DNA from: Keithomyces neogunnii
Taxonomy: Eukaryota > Ascomycota > Sordariomycetes > Hypocreales > Clavicipitaceae
NCBI GenBank assembly: GCA_020975405.1
Contig: JAIOWQ010000001.1
Location: 2,480,001-2,544,000 of the forward strand
DNA: 64,000 bases
Reading direction: 5' to 3'
Shown piece by piece: positions 36,264-48,431 of the stretch. The notes under the pieces are model-generated. The model had not been told where the DNA came from, searched no databases, and saw only the letters and a program-made list of their open reading frames with translations. Each line of letters starts with the position of its first letter. Within the stretch, counting starts at the first letter, position 1. A program made the position numbers and the translations under genes.

Positions 36264-37762
36264 CTACCTTGCTACTGCGCCGTCACTCAGACCTGTCTCA
36301 TCCGAGGATCCGGGGTCGTCCTTTTCGGAGAAGGGGTCTGCCACTTCTAGCCTCTTGGCCGCAGGCTCGCTATTGCCCGTACCGTCGGCGTCATGTCCGT
36401 CTAGCACAGGGCCATACTTGTCCTGCCACAGCTTCTTCATCACCTGGTATAGGAATCGATACTGCACGTCGGATTGAACCATGGACCGGCGCTGTTGTCT
36501 GAGGTGATCGACCGTGTTGTAAATGAGATCTGGCACGTCTTGCGTGTCTGTTTCGGTTGCTTCAAACGTGCCACCATCCAGTTCCCTCATGAGATGCTCC
36601 AAAGAAATGAAAGAACCTGTACGACCAACACCAGCGCTGCAGTGAATTATGCGAGGGTTAGACGGGTCATTATGTTCCCGAGAAATAGCCATCAGGTCAA
36701 AAAAGCTGTCCACGTCCTCGACTAGAGGGACACCGTAGTCGGGCCATCGTGTGTACAAAAAGTGCCACACAGTTCGTGGTTTTGCTTCCCCTTCAACATG
36801 AAGCAAGAGTTTCCGCTTCTCAATCGCCCCATTCGCAAGCTCCTCCAACGACTCATATGTAAGCTGTGCTCTCCAGTCATCATTCCAAATGTTTTCTTGA
36901 TTCAGGTTCCAGGTCGGCTCCTGGGTACCGTCAGGAAAGTATTGATGGCATTTGATAGCGCCGCCTTCTACCATGCTCGTGAGTTGGACAATGACAGCCG
37001 GGGACGTTGTTTGCTCGGCAACCATTCTCCAAACATAGTTAAAGGACGGCAATGTAGGACCTTGCATAGCAATGTATCGTAGCGGGGGCAAAGAATCGTC
37101 GCATAACGGGTCGAGACTAACAGCAGATGCGTTTACATAGTCGAACTCGGTTTCTGGGACTTGAAGCCTCACTCGATTGTGATTCCAGGGCTTAATGTTA
37201 CTATACCGGTCCATGTAACCCCTCTCAGGAGAGTCGATTTGCTTAAAGGAGCCCCATCTAGAATTGGGAGGAGCATCAGGTCGAGCGCCCTGGGCAAGGC
37301 GATGACGCTCAGCCCACATGAGTTCGTGAAACTTGACTTCAATGTCTTGAATGAAGCCTTAGTACACAGTGCCAAAGCCAGCGCCCAGGGTCGAGTAGGG
37401 ACAGGAGACTAACCGTGCATAGAAAGACTCAGGAATGCCGGCATGATGGGCCGGGGTCGGCCATCAGCAGACGAGCTCTGTTCCATGGCAGAACGAGGCG
37501 CCATTCCGTCCTGATTGAAGACGGCAGCCTGTGAGGAGCTTGGCGGCCTAGTAGCAGGAGAGTGTGTTCTGGCGCGCTTAGCAGTCACACGCAACTTGAG
37601 GTTTCGCAAAGGTGATTTCCTCATGGTACTCTTTTGCGGCGGTGGCTGACTTGAGATGTCGGTTGTAAAGCTGCACTCGCCAGTGTCACTGCTCGTGCGA
37701 TCGATGGAAGTCTCGATGGCGGGGGGTTTCGGTTTCCGTCGCAACCTAGGCAGTTTTTCCAT
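36264..37762 (-). CDS. Protein tyrosine phosphatase (classical PTP)
   Basis: Cysteine-dependent phosphotyrosine phosphatase; fungal relatives dephosphorylate MAP kinases. Exons on the minus strand are 37762-37414 and 37357-36264 (480 residues). The 56-bp intron joins SLSMHG to FIQDIEVKFHELMW. The N-terminal 115 residues are Ser/Pro/Arg-rich and disordered. The catalytic domain spans about residues 118-435: NRYSNIKPW-like YSNIKPWNHNRVRL, DYVNAS, the WPD loop TRWPDYGVP (Asp323), and the signature HCSAGVGRTGS with Cys356 and Arg362. The Q-loop appears as RRSMVQSDVQYRF. The acidic tail after residue 440 is of low complexity. All catalytic residues are present, so it should be active. I cannot assign it to Ptp1, Ptp2 or Ptp3 type. 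Confidence 0.92.
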
Positions 37763-38789
37763 GGTTTCGGATTATATTGTCGTTTTGAGAGCGATGGCGT
37801 GCGGCCCAACGTGATGGTGAAGCTCTGGGGAAAAGACGCGATAGCAAAGGTGTATTTGTTCGGTATGCTATGACGCAACAACAGAGTGGGATCTGCAGGG
37901 CACGCCGGGCGGAGGGCAGCAGTTGAGGGCGCAAAGAAGAAAAGGGTTCAACTTTATTAACTGGCGATGGGCGATGGACCAACCAAGATATTATGCCCCT
38001 TACCAGCAGAGGCATGGCATTGCGGGCTGGAGGTTGCAAGAGTAGAGCAAACGTGTTGGTGCATTTGGAATTTCGAGGCTACGAGGACCGATCAGTGAAG
38101 GGGTCAGTCAGGTGTGGGTCGGAGGGTCAATCTCAATGGAAAGCTGGCGCTGGGGCAGGCGCCACTTGCTGCGACGGTGCTGTTGCAGCATTCATGCTAG
38201 GCACCATCAGACTGACCAAGTAGTGCAGGCATGGTCAACTGGTCGCGTGTCCCATCTTGAGGTGCATGTGGCTCTTTTACTACCAGGTACCAAGGTCCAG
38301 CAGACCCACTGCGACATTTTTATTGTAGGCCCCGCGTGTTCTCTTCTCACCCCAGTGCCCAGCCTTTGCTGACCTGTGGCATGGCATGACATGACCGACT
38401 GGACCATCCATGTCGCTCGCTGCCTGCCACAATAGCAGACGGCGTCGCTGAATGCAGATTTTATTTCCCCTTTGAGCCGGCAGTTGACCGTGCTCCGTAC
38501 CTCGCCACGAAGACATGGCGTGCTAGGTAATTGGTTAATCATATCATCTGAGATTTGAGATTTGAGGGCTAAAAATAAAGAGGGGAACATTTTGATCCAT
38601 CCCGTGTCCAAAAAATAATACTCCAGTCACCCACCTGGTCCCAACCAGGCTGACCGTCCAGGGGAGTGAACAGGCCAACTGCAACCCAGTCAACAAGTAT
38701 CGTACAAGGGTTATAGCCACCAAACCTAGGTAGTTGACAACAAAACAACGTCCCATCAACCCCTTCATGTCTTATGTGCATCGCCATTT
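37763..38789. other. Intergenic region upstream of the PTP gene
   Basis: A 1.03-kb region holding the promoter of the PTP gene and the 3' flank of the RCC1-repeat gene, both on the minus strand. No gene recognised. Confidence 0.6.
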
Positions 38790-40607
38790 TTACACGGCCG
38801 AGTACACGCCAGTCACCAGCCTGCCGCATTCCACCTTTTGCTCCAACGTCACCTTGCGACCCTTGCCACCTTCTCCAATGCGAACTGTCTGTTTCGGTGT
38901 TAGGCAGAGCCGGTGCATTTCTCCTCCTCTCCCCCTGTTCGCGTCGCCTTCGCCACCGTCCAGAGGCCCGATATAAGTTGGCGCATTCATGTTGCTTCTC
39001 TTTCCCGTTCCGAGCTGGTAATATTCGTTTCCGCCCCAGAAGAGAACATCGGCGCCCCAATTCGTCTCGTTCTCGGAGGCTTTGTTTGACGTGTTTGTTT
39101 TCGTCATGTTGTCCATTACCGCAGCACAGTGCGTGCTTCCAATGCTGAGCGTTTTCAGTTTAATCGGCATGTTCTTGTTTGTCTTCTCATCAAACTCGAA
39201 AAGTGAAGACAGAGCCTTGACCTTGGTGGGAGCTGGAGAGACATGTGTCCACTTGCCAGTCCCCAATGTGCCAGCTACTCCCTGGCCACACACCCACAAG
39301 TCAGATACCGTTCCAGGCATGCGCTTCGCCGGAGCCATACTCCTGGATTCGCTTGCCGTAGTTGGCGCATCGGCATCAACCGTGAAGAAGGTGTTGTTTC
39401 CTCCGGCGTAGACCGACGTGACCTTTGGTACCATTCCTGAGGCGGCGTACAGCTTGTTGACATGAACCATGGATGGAGTTGTAGCATACGGCAGACCGGA
39501 ATCCGTCTCAAATCCGAGCTGGCCAAACGTGTTGTCACCAAACGAGAAGATTCTGCCAAGTTTGTCCAAAATCAGCGAGTGCTGATCGCCAGTGGCAATG
39601 GCCGTTGCTTCGAAGCCCTTCAATGACAGAAGCTCCTGAGGCTGGTCATATGGACCCTTCGGTCTGGTTTCCCACGCAAGGCCAGCAATGCCCATTTGGC
39701 CCCTGGAGGGATACGCAGTTGCGCTCGATGCGGCTGTGAAAACGCGTCCTTTCGACGTCAGGATAAGGCAGTGTTCCAGTCCACTGCTGATGTCAGTGAC
39801 CCTTTCACCCCAGCCCAAACCGCTTGGCGTCAAATTGCGAAAGTTGACGGCCTCCTTGCCGCTAGAGCTCCACAAAGACCAGGCACTCTTTTTTTGAGCC
39901 TCCTTGATGCCGCCTTCCAGATCGTCCCTTGACGAAGGGACAGAATACACCTCGCCGCTTCGAGATAAGGCAATTATTCGATCGGTAGACACCTGGATCT
40001 TGACGAGATCCTTGCCCTTTAGTGTTGTTGCCGGCTTGGGGCTTGCATTCGAAAATCCAAGACCCCATTGGATCAAGTCACCTTTCTCGTTAAGGGCAAC
40101 CCCGAAGTTTTGTGTGAGCTTCAAATCCCTGATGACCTGGTCGTTGAAAAAAGAGATTCGTCGGGGAAGCTTGATGTACTTCTCATTGGATTCAGGGTCG
40201 ATGACCTTGCCGCTGTTGGACCCCCAGGCGTAGACTCCTGGGTGCTCCCAACTATTCTTGACTTGCAGGTGCTGGGAGCTGATGATGTCTCTGTTGTCCT
40301 CCTTGGACACGGGCTGCCTGCGCGACTTCTCAAACTTGGGCTGTGCTTTGGAAGGTTCTGCGGATTGCTCTTGTGCCGACAGGCCGCCCTTGTTCTTGGG
40401 ATAATAGTAGACCCCGACAGCTGCAATTCCAAAAACACCAGCATAAATAGCTGCCTGGGTCAGGAACTTTCCACCCTGCTTACGTGCTCGCTCCTGGGCA
40501 CCGTCGCTGTTATATCGTGCCCATTGGCGCCGGATAGCGAGAGTTTGCTGCTGGTATGGCCATCGACTGCAGCCAGCCCGTCTGAGAGCTGCCCTAGAAG
40601 AATTCAT
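38790..40607 (-). CDS. Fmp25-like mitochondrial RCC1-repeat protein
   Basis: Single-exon gene of 605 residues. The N-terminus is Arg-rich (MNSSRAALRRAGCSRWPYQQ), a probable mitochondrial presequence. It is followed by one membrane segment at about residues 50-68 (FLTQAAIYAGVFGIAAVGVYYY) and then RCC1-type beta-propeller repeats: VYAWGSNSGKV, LIQWGLGF, HSLILDKLGRIFSFGDNTFGQLG, LWVCGQGVAGTLG and VLFWGGNEYYQLGTG. This architecture and size match yeast Fmp25, an inner-membrane protein needed for bc1 (complex III) assembly. The assignment rests on architecture; the repeats alone would not tell it from other RCC1 proteins, but the presequence plus membrane anchor make a nuclear Ran exchange factor unlikely. 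Confidence 0.85.
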   Translation of the reverse strand: MNSSRAALRRAGCSRWPYQQQTLAIRRQWARYNSDGAQERARKQGGKFLTQAAIYAGVFGIAAVGVYYYPKNKGGLSAQEQSAEPSKAQPKFEKSRRQPVSKEDNRDIISSQHLQVKNSWEHPGVYAWGSNSGKVIDPESNEKYIKLPRRISFFNDQVIRDLKLTQNFGVALNEKGDLIQWGLGFSNASPKPATTLKGKDLVKIQVSTDRIIALSRSGEVYSVPSSRDDLEGGIKEAQKKSAWSLWSSSGKEAVNFRNLTPSGLGWGERVTDISSGLEHCLILTSKGRVFTAASSATAYPSRGQMGIAGLAWETRPKGPYDQPQELLSLKGFEATAIATGDQHSLILDKLGRIFSFGDNTFGQLGFETDSGLPYATTPSMVHVNKLYAASGMVPKVTSVYAGGNNTFFTVDADAPTTASESRSMAPAKRMPGTVSDLWVCGQGVAGTLGTGKWTHVSPAPTKVKALSSLFEFDEKTNKNMPIKLKTLSIGSTHCAAVMDNMTKTNTSNKASENETNWGADVLFWGGNEYYQLGTGKRSNMNAPTYIGPLDGGEGDANRGRGGEMHRLCLTPKQTVRIGEGGKGRKVTLEQKVECGRLVTGVYSAV

Positions 40608-41066
40608 CTTCAGCTTCGGCTAGGCGTAGATGATGGTGTGACTGGGCTCGAATCGGGACGAGACTCCAAATGTTGAGGTCGAAGGCCAGAATCCGATGAA
40701 GCCGCGATTAGACAGGCAAGCTTGAGAGACTGGAGTTCATGCCAGCTCCATGCAGAATCCAGACGCAAGCTTCAACTTTTTGCCCCAGGGATCGACAGGG
40801 AGCTGGCAGCACCTTGTTTGGCCCATGCAACCCCACATTGGCTTGCCACTGACAGCCACTTATGACCACTGGAGTCCAGCTCCCATGTTAGCTGCTTACA
40901 CCACTCATTTGCCTCACTTTCACTGGCCCTTCACTGTCGGTGGACGGAGCATTTGCTTCCGGCTGCCCCCCAACCGCCAACTGCCAACCGCCAAACACAT
41001 GCATGGCTTCGAAGTGTCCCTAGTGTCCCTCTGGCCCTTCATTGCTCGATACGGCCTTCGCCCACC
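40608..41066. other. Divergent promoter region (Fmp25-like / COG3)
   Basis: A 459-bp shared upstream region. Near 40972-40997 the motif ccgccaa/ctgccaa recurs three times in tandem close to the COG3 start. No gene recognised. Confidence 0.6.
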
Positions 41067-43638
41067 ATGTATGAAGATTCGTGGTACAGCTTTGTGCCCG
41101 AAGTCTCGGAAAAGCCTGCCGCGCCGGCCCAGTCACATGGCCATCAACGAAAGGAGTCTCTCCTCCAGCAGCCGAATGTTGGTGTTGCTCATTCTCCTCC
41201 TTAGCATTGAGCTTGTCGCGGGGGCTCGGACAGCTTACACGTATAGCAGGGTGATGTCAAGGACGGCCAGACTGAGCGACTAGACAATGTGTTCGAAGAG
41301 CCGGAAGATGCCAACACCCCTCCAGAGCCGACCATTGTTCGCCGGGCTGCTTCATACTCTGACTTTTATCACGTCGTTCGCGCGCAATTGACCAAAGAAG
41401 GCCAACTGCGTCGCAAGAGGAAGCCGGGCAAGAGGGACCTGGCGTGGGAGGCGTTGATGCTGAAAGGAGGAGACGGCGCTTCCCAAAACAACTTGGCGGC
41501 AGAGCCTCTTGACGAGGTGCTTGAGAAGCAAGTGTGGGAGGAAAGCCAACGGGAGTACTCGTATGTACACGACCACCCAAACGCGCGCGCTACGTTTGTG
41601 GTTCTCTGACGAGTGATAGATTATATCATGGTCAACTTTCGCTTACGGAACGCCATCTCGACGGTCTCATCGACGACGCCAATGCCACTTTGGCGTTGCT
41701 GTCATCTCTATCGGACTCATTTCAATCAGTAGAGGCGCAAACAACAACATTCCAGGCCCAGTGCGAGGGTCTTCTCCAGGAGCAAAGACGATTGGAGTCA
41801 CTGGCAGACGAAGTCGGCACCGATTTGTACTACTATATATATCTGGATACCGCAACTCGCCGACTCAATGCTCCGGGAGCTAGTCGGCTGGTTGACGACG
41901 ACGAGTTTGGGACCATGATTGACAACATACACTCTTGCATCGATTTCATGCAAAGTCATGTAGGTTTCCCTAATATTTAAGCTGTGTGCAAACACCTTCT
42001 TTCTCTCCCTTGAGAGCTAATAAATCTTGTTACACGAATGCAGGAGGCTTACCGGGAGCGTGATGCGTATCTGGCACGATACAATGCATTGCTCACAAAG
42101 GCCCTCCATCTCTTGGATCATGGGTTTTCCGCCCGTCTGGATAAGTCCTCAGTCGAGATAGCTCGTCAGATTGCGGCGGCAACGTCAGACTCTGCCCGTC
42201 ACGCTTTGGCATATGGCCGATTTGCGGAAATGATCACCGATACCTACTCGCTGCTCCCCAACGTTCAGAAGGTGGTTCATCATGCTTTCGACCGGTACGG
42301 GAGAGCTTTGGAATCTGCTCAAGATGCCTCTGTTTACGCTAATTCTGCGACAAACATGTTTCGTACCTATCTTACGGTAAGGGATCGAGATCTGAAACCT
42401 TTGGCTCAGCGCGATTTGGAAGAGTACCAAAAAGCAGTAACGGGCCTCTCGGTGGAGACGGCATCTCGCAACTACGTTAAGCATCTGTTTGAAAGAATAT
42501 ATAATGAGGATGCGTTGTTTCATCAGATCTTTGGCATAGAGCCACTGTGGAATACGTCACCCACATCGGCTTTCCAAACCCTCACAGGCATCAACACAAC
42601 GATGGTTCATCCAGGTCATATTGCACCTCTGGGCAACAATATCCGGGCTGTTCTTCAAACGGCCAGCTTGGCATCAGTTTGCAGTGTTGTTGGGTGGTTG
42701 AAGAATGAATACTCGGTTGCAGAGCACGATGAAGATGAGTCGTACTCGACAAGAAAGCATCGTGAATATGCTGCAAGACTGCTTGTGGATCACCTTTGGC
42801 CATTTACTGACGGCACTTTCGATGCCGAAATTACGAAAACTATTTCCAAGGCGGCATTGCAAGATGGTGATTTGAAGATTGGCCCGGTTGTGAATGGCGT
42901 CGCATCTTCGAACGCCTATCCCCTCGTGAAAAAGGCTGTCGAGCTGCTGTCCATGTTTGACCAGGCAATGCCCAAGGAACGCTCAGTAAGTCTGCATTAC
43001 CACGCTCTTTTGTCATGAAGAAGGAGACGGAAACAAGATTAACACATGCGTAGTCAAAGAATAGCTCCGTGGTGTTCAACATTGTGCGGGAAACGATCCA
43101 AGTGCTCCAGCGAGCCGAAGCGAGAATCCACTCGCTCAAGTCAGGCACGGATCCCGATCTATTCATGGTGAAGAATCTTCTCATCGTCAAGAACGAATTA
43201 GTCTCTCTTGAAATCGGCGATATCCGAAACCATACGCAGTCCATGCAACACTTTGGTCAGATATGGGATACGTTGAGTCCCACAAACTGGGTCAGCTTCT
43301 TTGGCAGCATTCTCGGAGGATCAATTTGGTCGCGAGGCTCACCATCGGTGACGGCTAAAACGCTCACAGCCGAGGACATGAGCGAGCAGTTGGACGAGTT
43401 GCTGCGACAGTCGATTTACGCATTCACGAAGCGCTGGGCAACGCTGATTAACGATGCAACAAACCGCAAGACGGGAGTTAAGCCTATTGCCAAGGTGGAG
43501 GCTGAGCTTGAGGCAATTCTCGACACGGCCTTCAGTAACCAACCTGAAGTAATTGCCAAGCTCAAAGAGGCTATTCAGCTCAACGCCCAGGCGCAGAAGG
43601 ATGCCAAGGACGAAAAGCGTGGTGCAAAGCGGTACTAG
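41067..43638 (+). CDS. COG3: Conserved oligomeric Golgi complex subunit 3 (Sec34)
   Basis: Subunit of lobe A of the COG tether, which acts in retrograde traffic within the Golgi. Five exons: 41067-41177, 41250-41560, 41620-41959, 42044-42985 and 43054-43638 (762 residues). Introns are 72, 59, 84 and 68 bp. The start ATG (ccaccATG) begins MYEDSWYSFVPEV, a conserved fungal COG3 N-terminus. The Sec34 domain occupies about residues 110-260 (LYHGQLSLTERHLDGLIDD, then TDLYYYIYLDTATRRLNAPG). The remainder is helical rod (EAYRERDAYLARYNALLTKA, HLFERIYNEDALFHQIFG). The first donor (gttggt) is non-consensus, but the join LLQQPN to GDVKDG fits. No membrane segments, as expected of a peripheral tether. 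Confidence 0.92.
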
Positions 43639-44472
43639 TCGAAGTTAAAAACCGTGGGCGCCAAGATACAGAGGGAACCAATCCCTGGTCATTAATTCAT
43701 TTTTGTGATTGACAAAAGGATAATCATCGATGTAGATGGATGTGCTCATGTGCTTCCAGAGAGTACTTCAGAAAAGAATAGGGTGTATAGAGGGTATTAA
43801 TGACATGATGAACATGGCAGTTCCAGTCTTGATGATGTAACACAGCACTCTTTTGCGTCTTGTAGTCTCTGCCATCATTTTTGCACATGTGTCATCGTTG
43901 CGTGTCGGTTGACCAGCCTGTAGCACTTAATCGGCGTACCAGGTGTGCTCTGTAGCGCGACCGTCTTGGTGGCAGTCTCTCTAGGACGCTTTTTCGTATT
44001 TGCTCCCAAGTTGTGGTCAAGAGAGCAGCATGCAGCATCTGCCTCCTTCCTTGTAAAGGCAAAGTGCCAGCTGTCGACACAGAATGGCGACGTCGAGGCT
44101 GGAGCATGTCTTAGCAACCCCTGAGGAAATGTGTATCCATGACACACAAGTTACCTAAAGAAAACACCATGAGAGGGTGCCAAAAGATGCCTGGTCAGTG
44201 GCGACCGTTTCCCCGCGCTAAGCCTGGCTTGTCAGTTCGACCAGGGACCCGCCAGCCGTCCACCAATAACCGAGCGCCCCGCGGCCAAAGCACGACATCG
44301 GAGCTCAAATCGGGTCATCGCTCGCCGCCTCCAGTCCCTCGTCGGTCTCACGCCAACTCTTCATCGGTCGACTCTTGCTTCATTTCGTTGCCAATTGGAT
44401 TGACCTCTGCACTCGAGCCGTCGTCATCTCAATCGTTGCGCGCACATAAGAGCCCGCCCGTCGCCATCCACA
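43639..44472. other. Intergenic region upstream of the mitochondrial carrier
   Basis: A 834-bp head-to-tail intergenic region with the COG3 3' flank and a C-rich leader before the carrier gene. No gene recognised. Confidence 0.6.
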
Positions 44473-45550
44473 ATGGCGGCTGTCGAAGTTGAGGAGATTC
44501 AGGGCGGTGGGCTGCAGACGGCCAAGGACCTGTTCTCGGGCGCCGTGGGAGGAGTCGCCCAGGTCTTGATCGGTGAGTGCCTCCGAACTGTTGAAGCCAC
44601 CGTTGGCAATCAGGTCGTGTCTGTCTGGTTGTTGAGGGTTAGTTTCCTGAACCTCCCGTGGTCACGCCCGAGCCGGTCAAAGGCAGCCAGGAACAAGAAC
44701 AAGGTCCAGCTAACAATTGCATGTCCATACCGCAGGCCAGCCCTTTGACATTGTCAAAGTCCGACTTCAGACCACCACCCAGTACTCGGGCGCGCTCCAT
44801 GCCGCCACCTCCATCTACAAGAACGAAGGGGCCCTCGCCTTCTACAAGGGAACCCTCACGCCCCTCCTGGGCATCGGCGCCTGCGTCTCGATTCAATTCG
44901 GCGCCTTCCACGCCGCCCGTCGCTGGTTCGAAGCGCGCAACGCTGCCGATCCGAGCCGCAAGGCCAGCGACCTCGGCTACGGCCAGTACTTTGCCGCGGG
45001 TGCCTTTGCCGGTGTCTCCAACGCCGCGCTGTCGACGCCCATTGAGCATATCCGTATCCGCTTGCAGAGCCAGCCGCACGGCGAGGCGCGGCTGTACAAT
45101 GGCCCTCTGGACTGTGTCCGCAAGGTGAGCGCGCATCAGGGCGTCCTCCGCGGCATCTACCGCGGCTCGGCCGTCACCATCTACCGCGAAGCCACCGCCT
45201 ACGGAGCATGGTTCACCGCCTTCGAGTACCTCATGAACCAGGACGCCGCCCGTAACAAGATCGACCGCAAGGAAATCCCGGCATGGAAGATTGCCTTTTA
45301 CGGCGGTCTTGCCGGCGAGGCCCTCTGGCTCGCCAGCTACCCCTTTGACGTCATCAAGAGCAAGATGCAGACGGACGGCTTCGGCGCCAGCCAAAAGTAC
45401 CCCACCATGCGCAGCTGCTTCGCTGCTACCTGGCGGGCTGACGGTTTCAAGGGCTTCTGGAGGGGCATCTGGCCCACTCTGTTCCGTGCCATGCCCGTCA
45501 GCGCTGGTACATTTGCCGTTGTCGAGATGACCATGAGAGCCATCAACTGA
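44473..45550 (+). CDS. Mitochondrial carrier protein (Ymc1-like, SLC25 family)
   Basis: Inner-membrane solute carrier. Exons are 44473-44572 and 44736-45550 (304 residues). The 163-bp intron, the longest in the window, has a gtgagt donor, gctaac branch site and cgcag acceptor, and joins AQVLIG to QPFDIVKVRLQ. The three carrier signatures PFDIVKVRLQ (near residue 36), PIEHIRIRLQ (near 141) and PFDVIKSKMQ (near 238) mark the three repeats of about 100 residues. The segment YKGTLTPLLGIGACVSIQFG resembles Ymc1/Ymc2 and carnitine/acylcarnitine-type carriers; the substrate cannot be fixed from sequence. The first signature lies directly after the intron. Codon use is strongly C-ending, suggesting good expression. 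Confidence 0.9.
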
Positions 45551-45907
45551 GCGGGTCTTGTTCAGTCTTTATTCGCATAAAGGAGTTTAAAACACGGATG
45601 GGATCAGAAACGGGGTTTTTTTTTCTTCATGGGCATATTTCTGGGGACCTTTGTTGGCCTTTTCCTCAACCTTTGACATCACATCTTGTTTCCAAAGATG
45701 CCTGTTGGTGTGTCCCGCAGAGAGAGAGGCGCCTTGATGCATGAGAGTTTACAACGTCCAATTCAAACTTTGTTTGACAAGGAATGCAAAACACTTCAAC
45801 AGCTTATGGGGGCCGGGTGGACAGTACTAGACATAGACAGAGTGGCTGGTAACTCTTCCTGTACATAGCATGCTTTCAATTCTACCAGGGTACATGTCCA
45901 TGTTTCT
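45551..45907. other. Convergent intergenic region (carrier / RINT1)
   Basis: A 357-bp region with the two converging 3' ends. Nothing else recognised. Confidence 0.6.
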
Positions 45908-48431
45908 TCACCATCCAACGTTCTCGCCATTTTCTACCCTTCGCTGCAAAATATATCTCGCGTTCACGGGGGTCAATACATCTAGTCCCAATTCCTCCAA
46001 CACCTTCCGGGCCTCATCATTGTTCGTAAAAGCCCTGTCGCTGGCTTCCTTGAGTGTAAGTCCTGGCGCGCTGCCATCTGTGCTGTCGGCGGGATCCGCC
46101 GCAGGCAGGTTCAGCAGCTGCATCCCCTCGCGAACAGATTCCAGCACGCCCGAGCCGCCAGGGATGTAGTGTTCCACAAGTGAAAATATGGCTCCTCCAT
46201 CGTGGGCAAACTGCGCAGCGCCAAGCGTAGAAAATGACTGCTTGAGAAGGACGCTATTCCAGAGGAGGTCCTGGAGCTTGTCGAGCACATCGTGCCACAC
46301 ACGTCGGAAGCAGGCCGTTGATAGAGCCTTTGTGAGATAGTCAAAGTTTCGTTGGAGGATGCGCAAGGGTTCGTCTAGCTCCGGCGTGACAGAGAGCTGT
46401 GAAGGGTCATCTACACATTGTCAGCCCACCATGGCAAAGAAGGAGAGTGCACAAGCTATCGGACGCACCCAAAACCGCGGCATCGCCAACCGTGGTCCAT
46501 TGGACCTTGTGGATGTACGCACGGAAGGCCTTGGCATGGGAGTCTGCCAGTGCGTTGATGAGAAGTTGTTCTGCGGCTTCGCGGCGCGACGAGTACGCAG
46601 ACACCGTCTCGTCAAAGATGCCACTCTCGCTGTTGCCGCCGCCCCCCATGTTGCTCGGGACGCGACCCAGGATACTCTCGGCATCCATCACACTTGCGAC
46701 ACTGTTTCGTTTGCTTTTTTGGGTGTCCCGAGCCTGAAGGACTTCCCATAGTACAACGAAGAACTGTCATGACATGTTAGTCGGTGGCAATGCATACTAT
46801 GCATACTCGAGCACACATTGCCAGTAGCTTACCTCATCATCGCTCCATTCTGTTAGAGAATTGACGACATGGTCAGAACTTCCAATCACCTTGCACAGCG
46901 CCTCGAATGCACCTGTCCCCTCCAAAGCTGCAAGCTGTTCTTTAGATGCACCATGGAGCGTGCGGCCGATTGTAGAAGTAATGGACTGGTAGGCTTCCAG
47001 AGATCCGCGAAGGCGATCGTGATATCCATCCAAGATGTCGAGCTGGATATCCGTAAGGAATTTGATTTTGTGCTTCAGTTTGCCTAGTCGCATGTACTTT
47101 CCTGTGACGACTCGTAGGAGATCGGTTACCCGGACGGCTGCAAAAGTTGGCTTCATTTTGCCTGTAACGGCATAGTCATAGTCAATTTTACGGCCGTCCG
47201 AGGACTCTAGGATCTTTTCAAAGCGCTCAATTGCGAATTCGCGTTCCACCTTGAACCAATCATCAAAGTGATCATTCAAGATTTCCCCCGTCAGACCATT
47301 CCATCCCTGGTCTCCGTAGCCGCCATCGTAGTTGAATCGCAGACGCAGATTCTCGTCTAGAGTCATCAGCTGCGATACGAAGGAGCTGAGGAATGGGGGA
47401 TTCTTGGTTGCTTCATTGACCACTGTGTGAATCTTTTCTCTCATTACGGGGAGCATGGATGTGATGAAGGCACACACCGGATCCAGATACACAATCTTGT
47501 CGGCGACTGTGGTATCGTGGAATTTGGCAGCGAGAAGATGGCCAAGGTTATCGCGGAAGAATCCCTCCCACTTCTCAATGGTGCTTAGGAACCAGGGGAA
47601 GCAGTGTGTGCCCACGGACTTTGGGCTGCTGGTGGGCTTATCGCTCATGAAGTGAAAGCGGAATTCACTGACATATATAGCAGACATGACATCGAACGGC
47701 AGCAGAGGCAGGGCGCTGCTGTCGCTTCTGTTCACAATCTCGGGCATTTGCAAGTCGATGAGTTTCTCGAAGCAGGCAATCCATTCTTGGTCCATTTCGG
47801 CGTCGGCTTCAACTCTTGGCCAGTGCCTCTTGGACAAGACGGCTTCCAACTCGCCCGACATTGTCTTCTTCATCTCGCTCCACAGAGCTTCGGACACAGC
47901 TTCGACGTGGCCAACCAGATGCAGCTCCTCGTTGCCCGACAAGGTTCGCAACTTGAGTGCCAGCCCCTTGAGCTTTGTATATGGTTCAAGGGCAGCTTTG
48001 GGGCTGGCAGGCAAATTGGATCGAGCTTCTGCACGAAGCTTTTCGACTTCCTGCAGAAGTGTCAAGTATTTCTGGGCCAATTCGACATTTTGGAGCTTCT
48101 TCATCGGGTGCTGCAGACGAGCAATGGCTTCGCTGGGGGCATCAGACGCGGCTGCTATCTTGACTCGAGTGTCGATGCTCGCCTGCAGTTTGTTGAACTC
48201 GTCCATCTGCTTTTGTAGCGACTCGTTTCGGGTGTCGGTGATGCCGCGTGCTTTTTCGAGCTCCAGGAGGGCATCTTCAAGCTGGCGCTGCAGCTGGTTT
48301 CGCTGGCTTTCGACATTGGCAAGCAGTTCATCGAGGGTGTCGAGGTCAGCTGTGGATTGAAGCTTGTCGTCCAGGTAGTCTTCGACTCGAAGATCGAGGG
48401 ATTGCCCCGATGCAGCATAAGACAGGGCCAT
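45908..48431 (-). CDS. RINT1/Tip20 family ER tether protein (Dsl1 complex)
   Basis: Tethering factor for Golgi-to-ER vesicles. Exons on the minus strand are 48431-46833, 46763-46469 and 46410-45908 (798 residues); introns are 69 and 58 bp. The first join gives WSDDE to FFVVLWEVLQ and the second AAVL to DDPSQLSVTPELDEPL, both family-like. An N-terminal coiled coil (about residues 25-85, LDELLANVESQRNQLQRQLE) precedes the helical RINT1_TIP1 region (HCFPWFLSTIEKWEGFFRDNLG; KYMRLGKLKHKIKFLTDIQLDILDGYHDRL). The start at 48431 (ccagcATGGCC) is the first ATG in frame; the frame stays open upstream to 48605 with no ATG. An upstream exon could replace the first few residues. No membrane segment. Confidence 0.9.

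Noticed and set aside
44639..45394. 251-codon antisense open frame opposite the mitochondrial carrier
   Set aside because: Shadow of a highly biased gene; composition is Gly/Val/Ala-rich without motifs.
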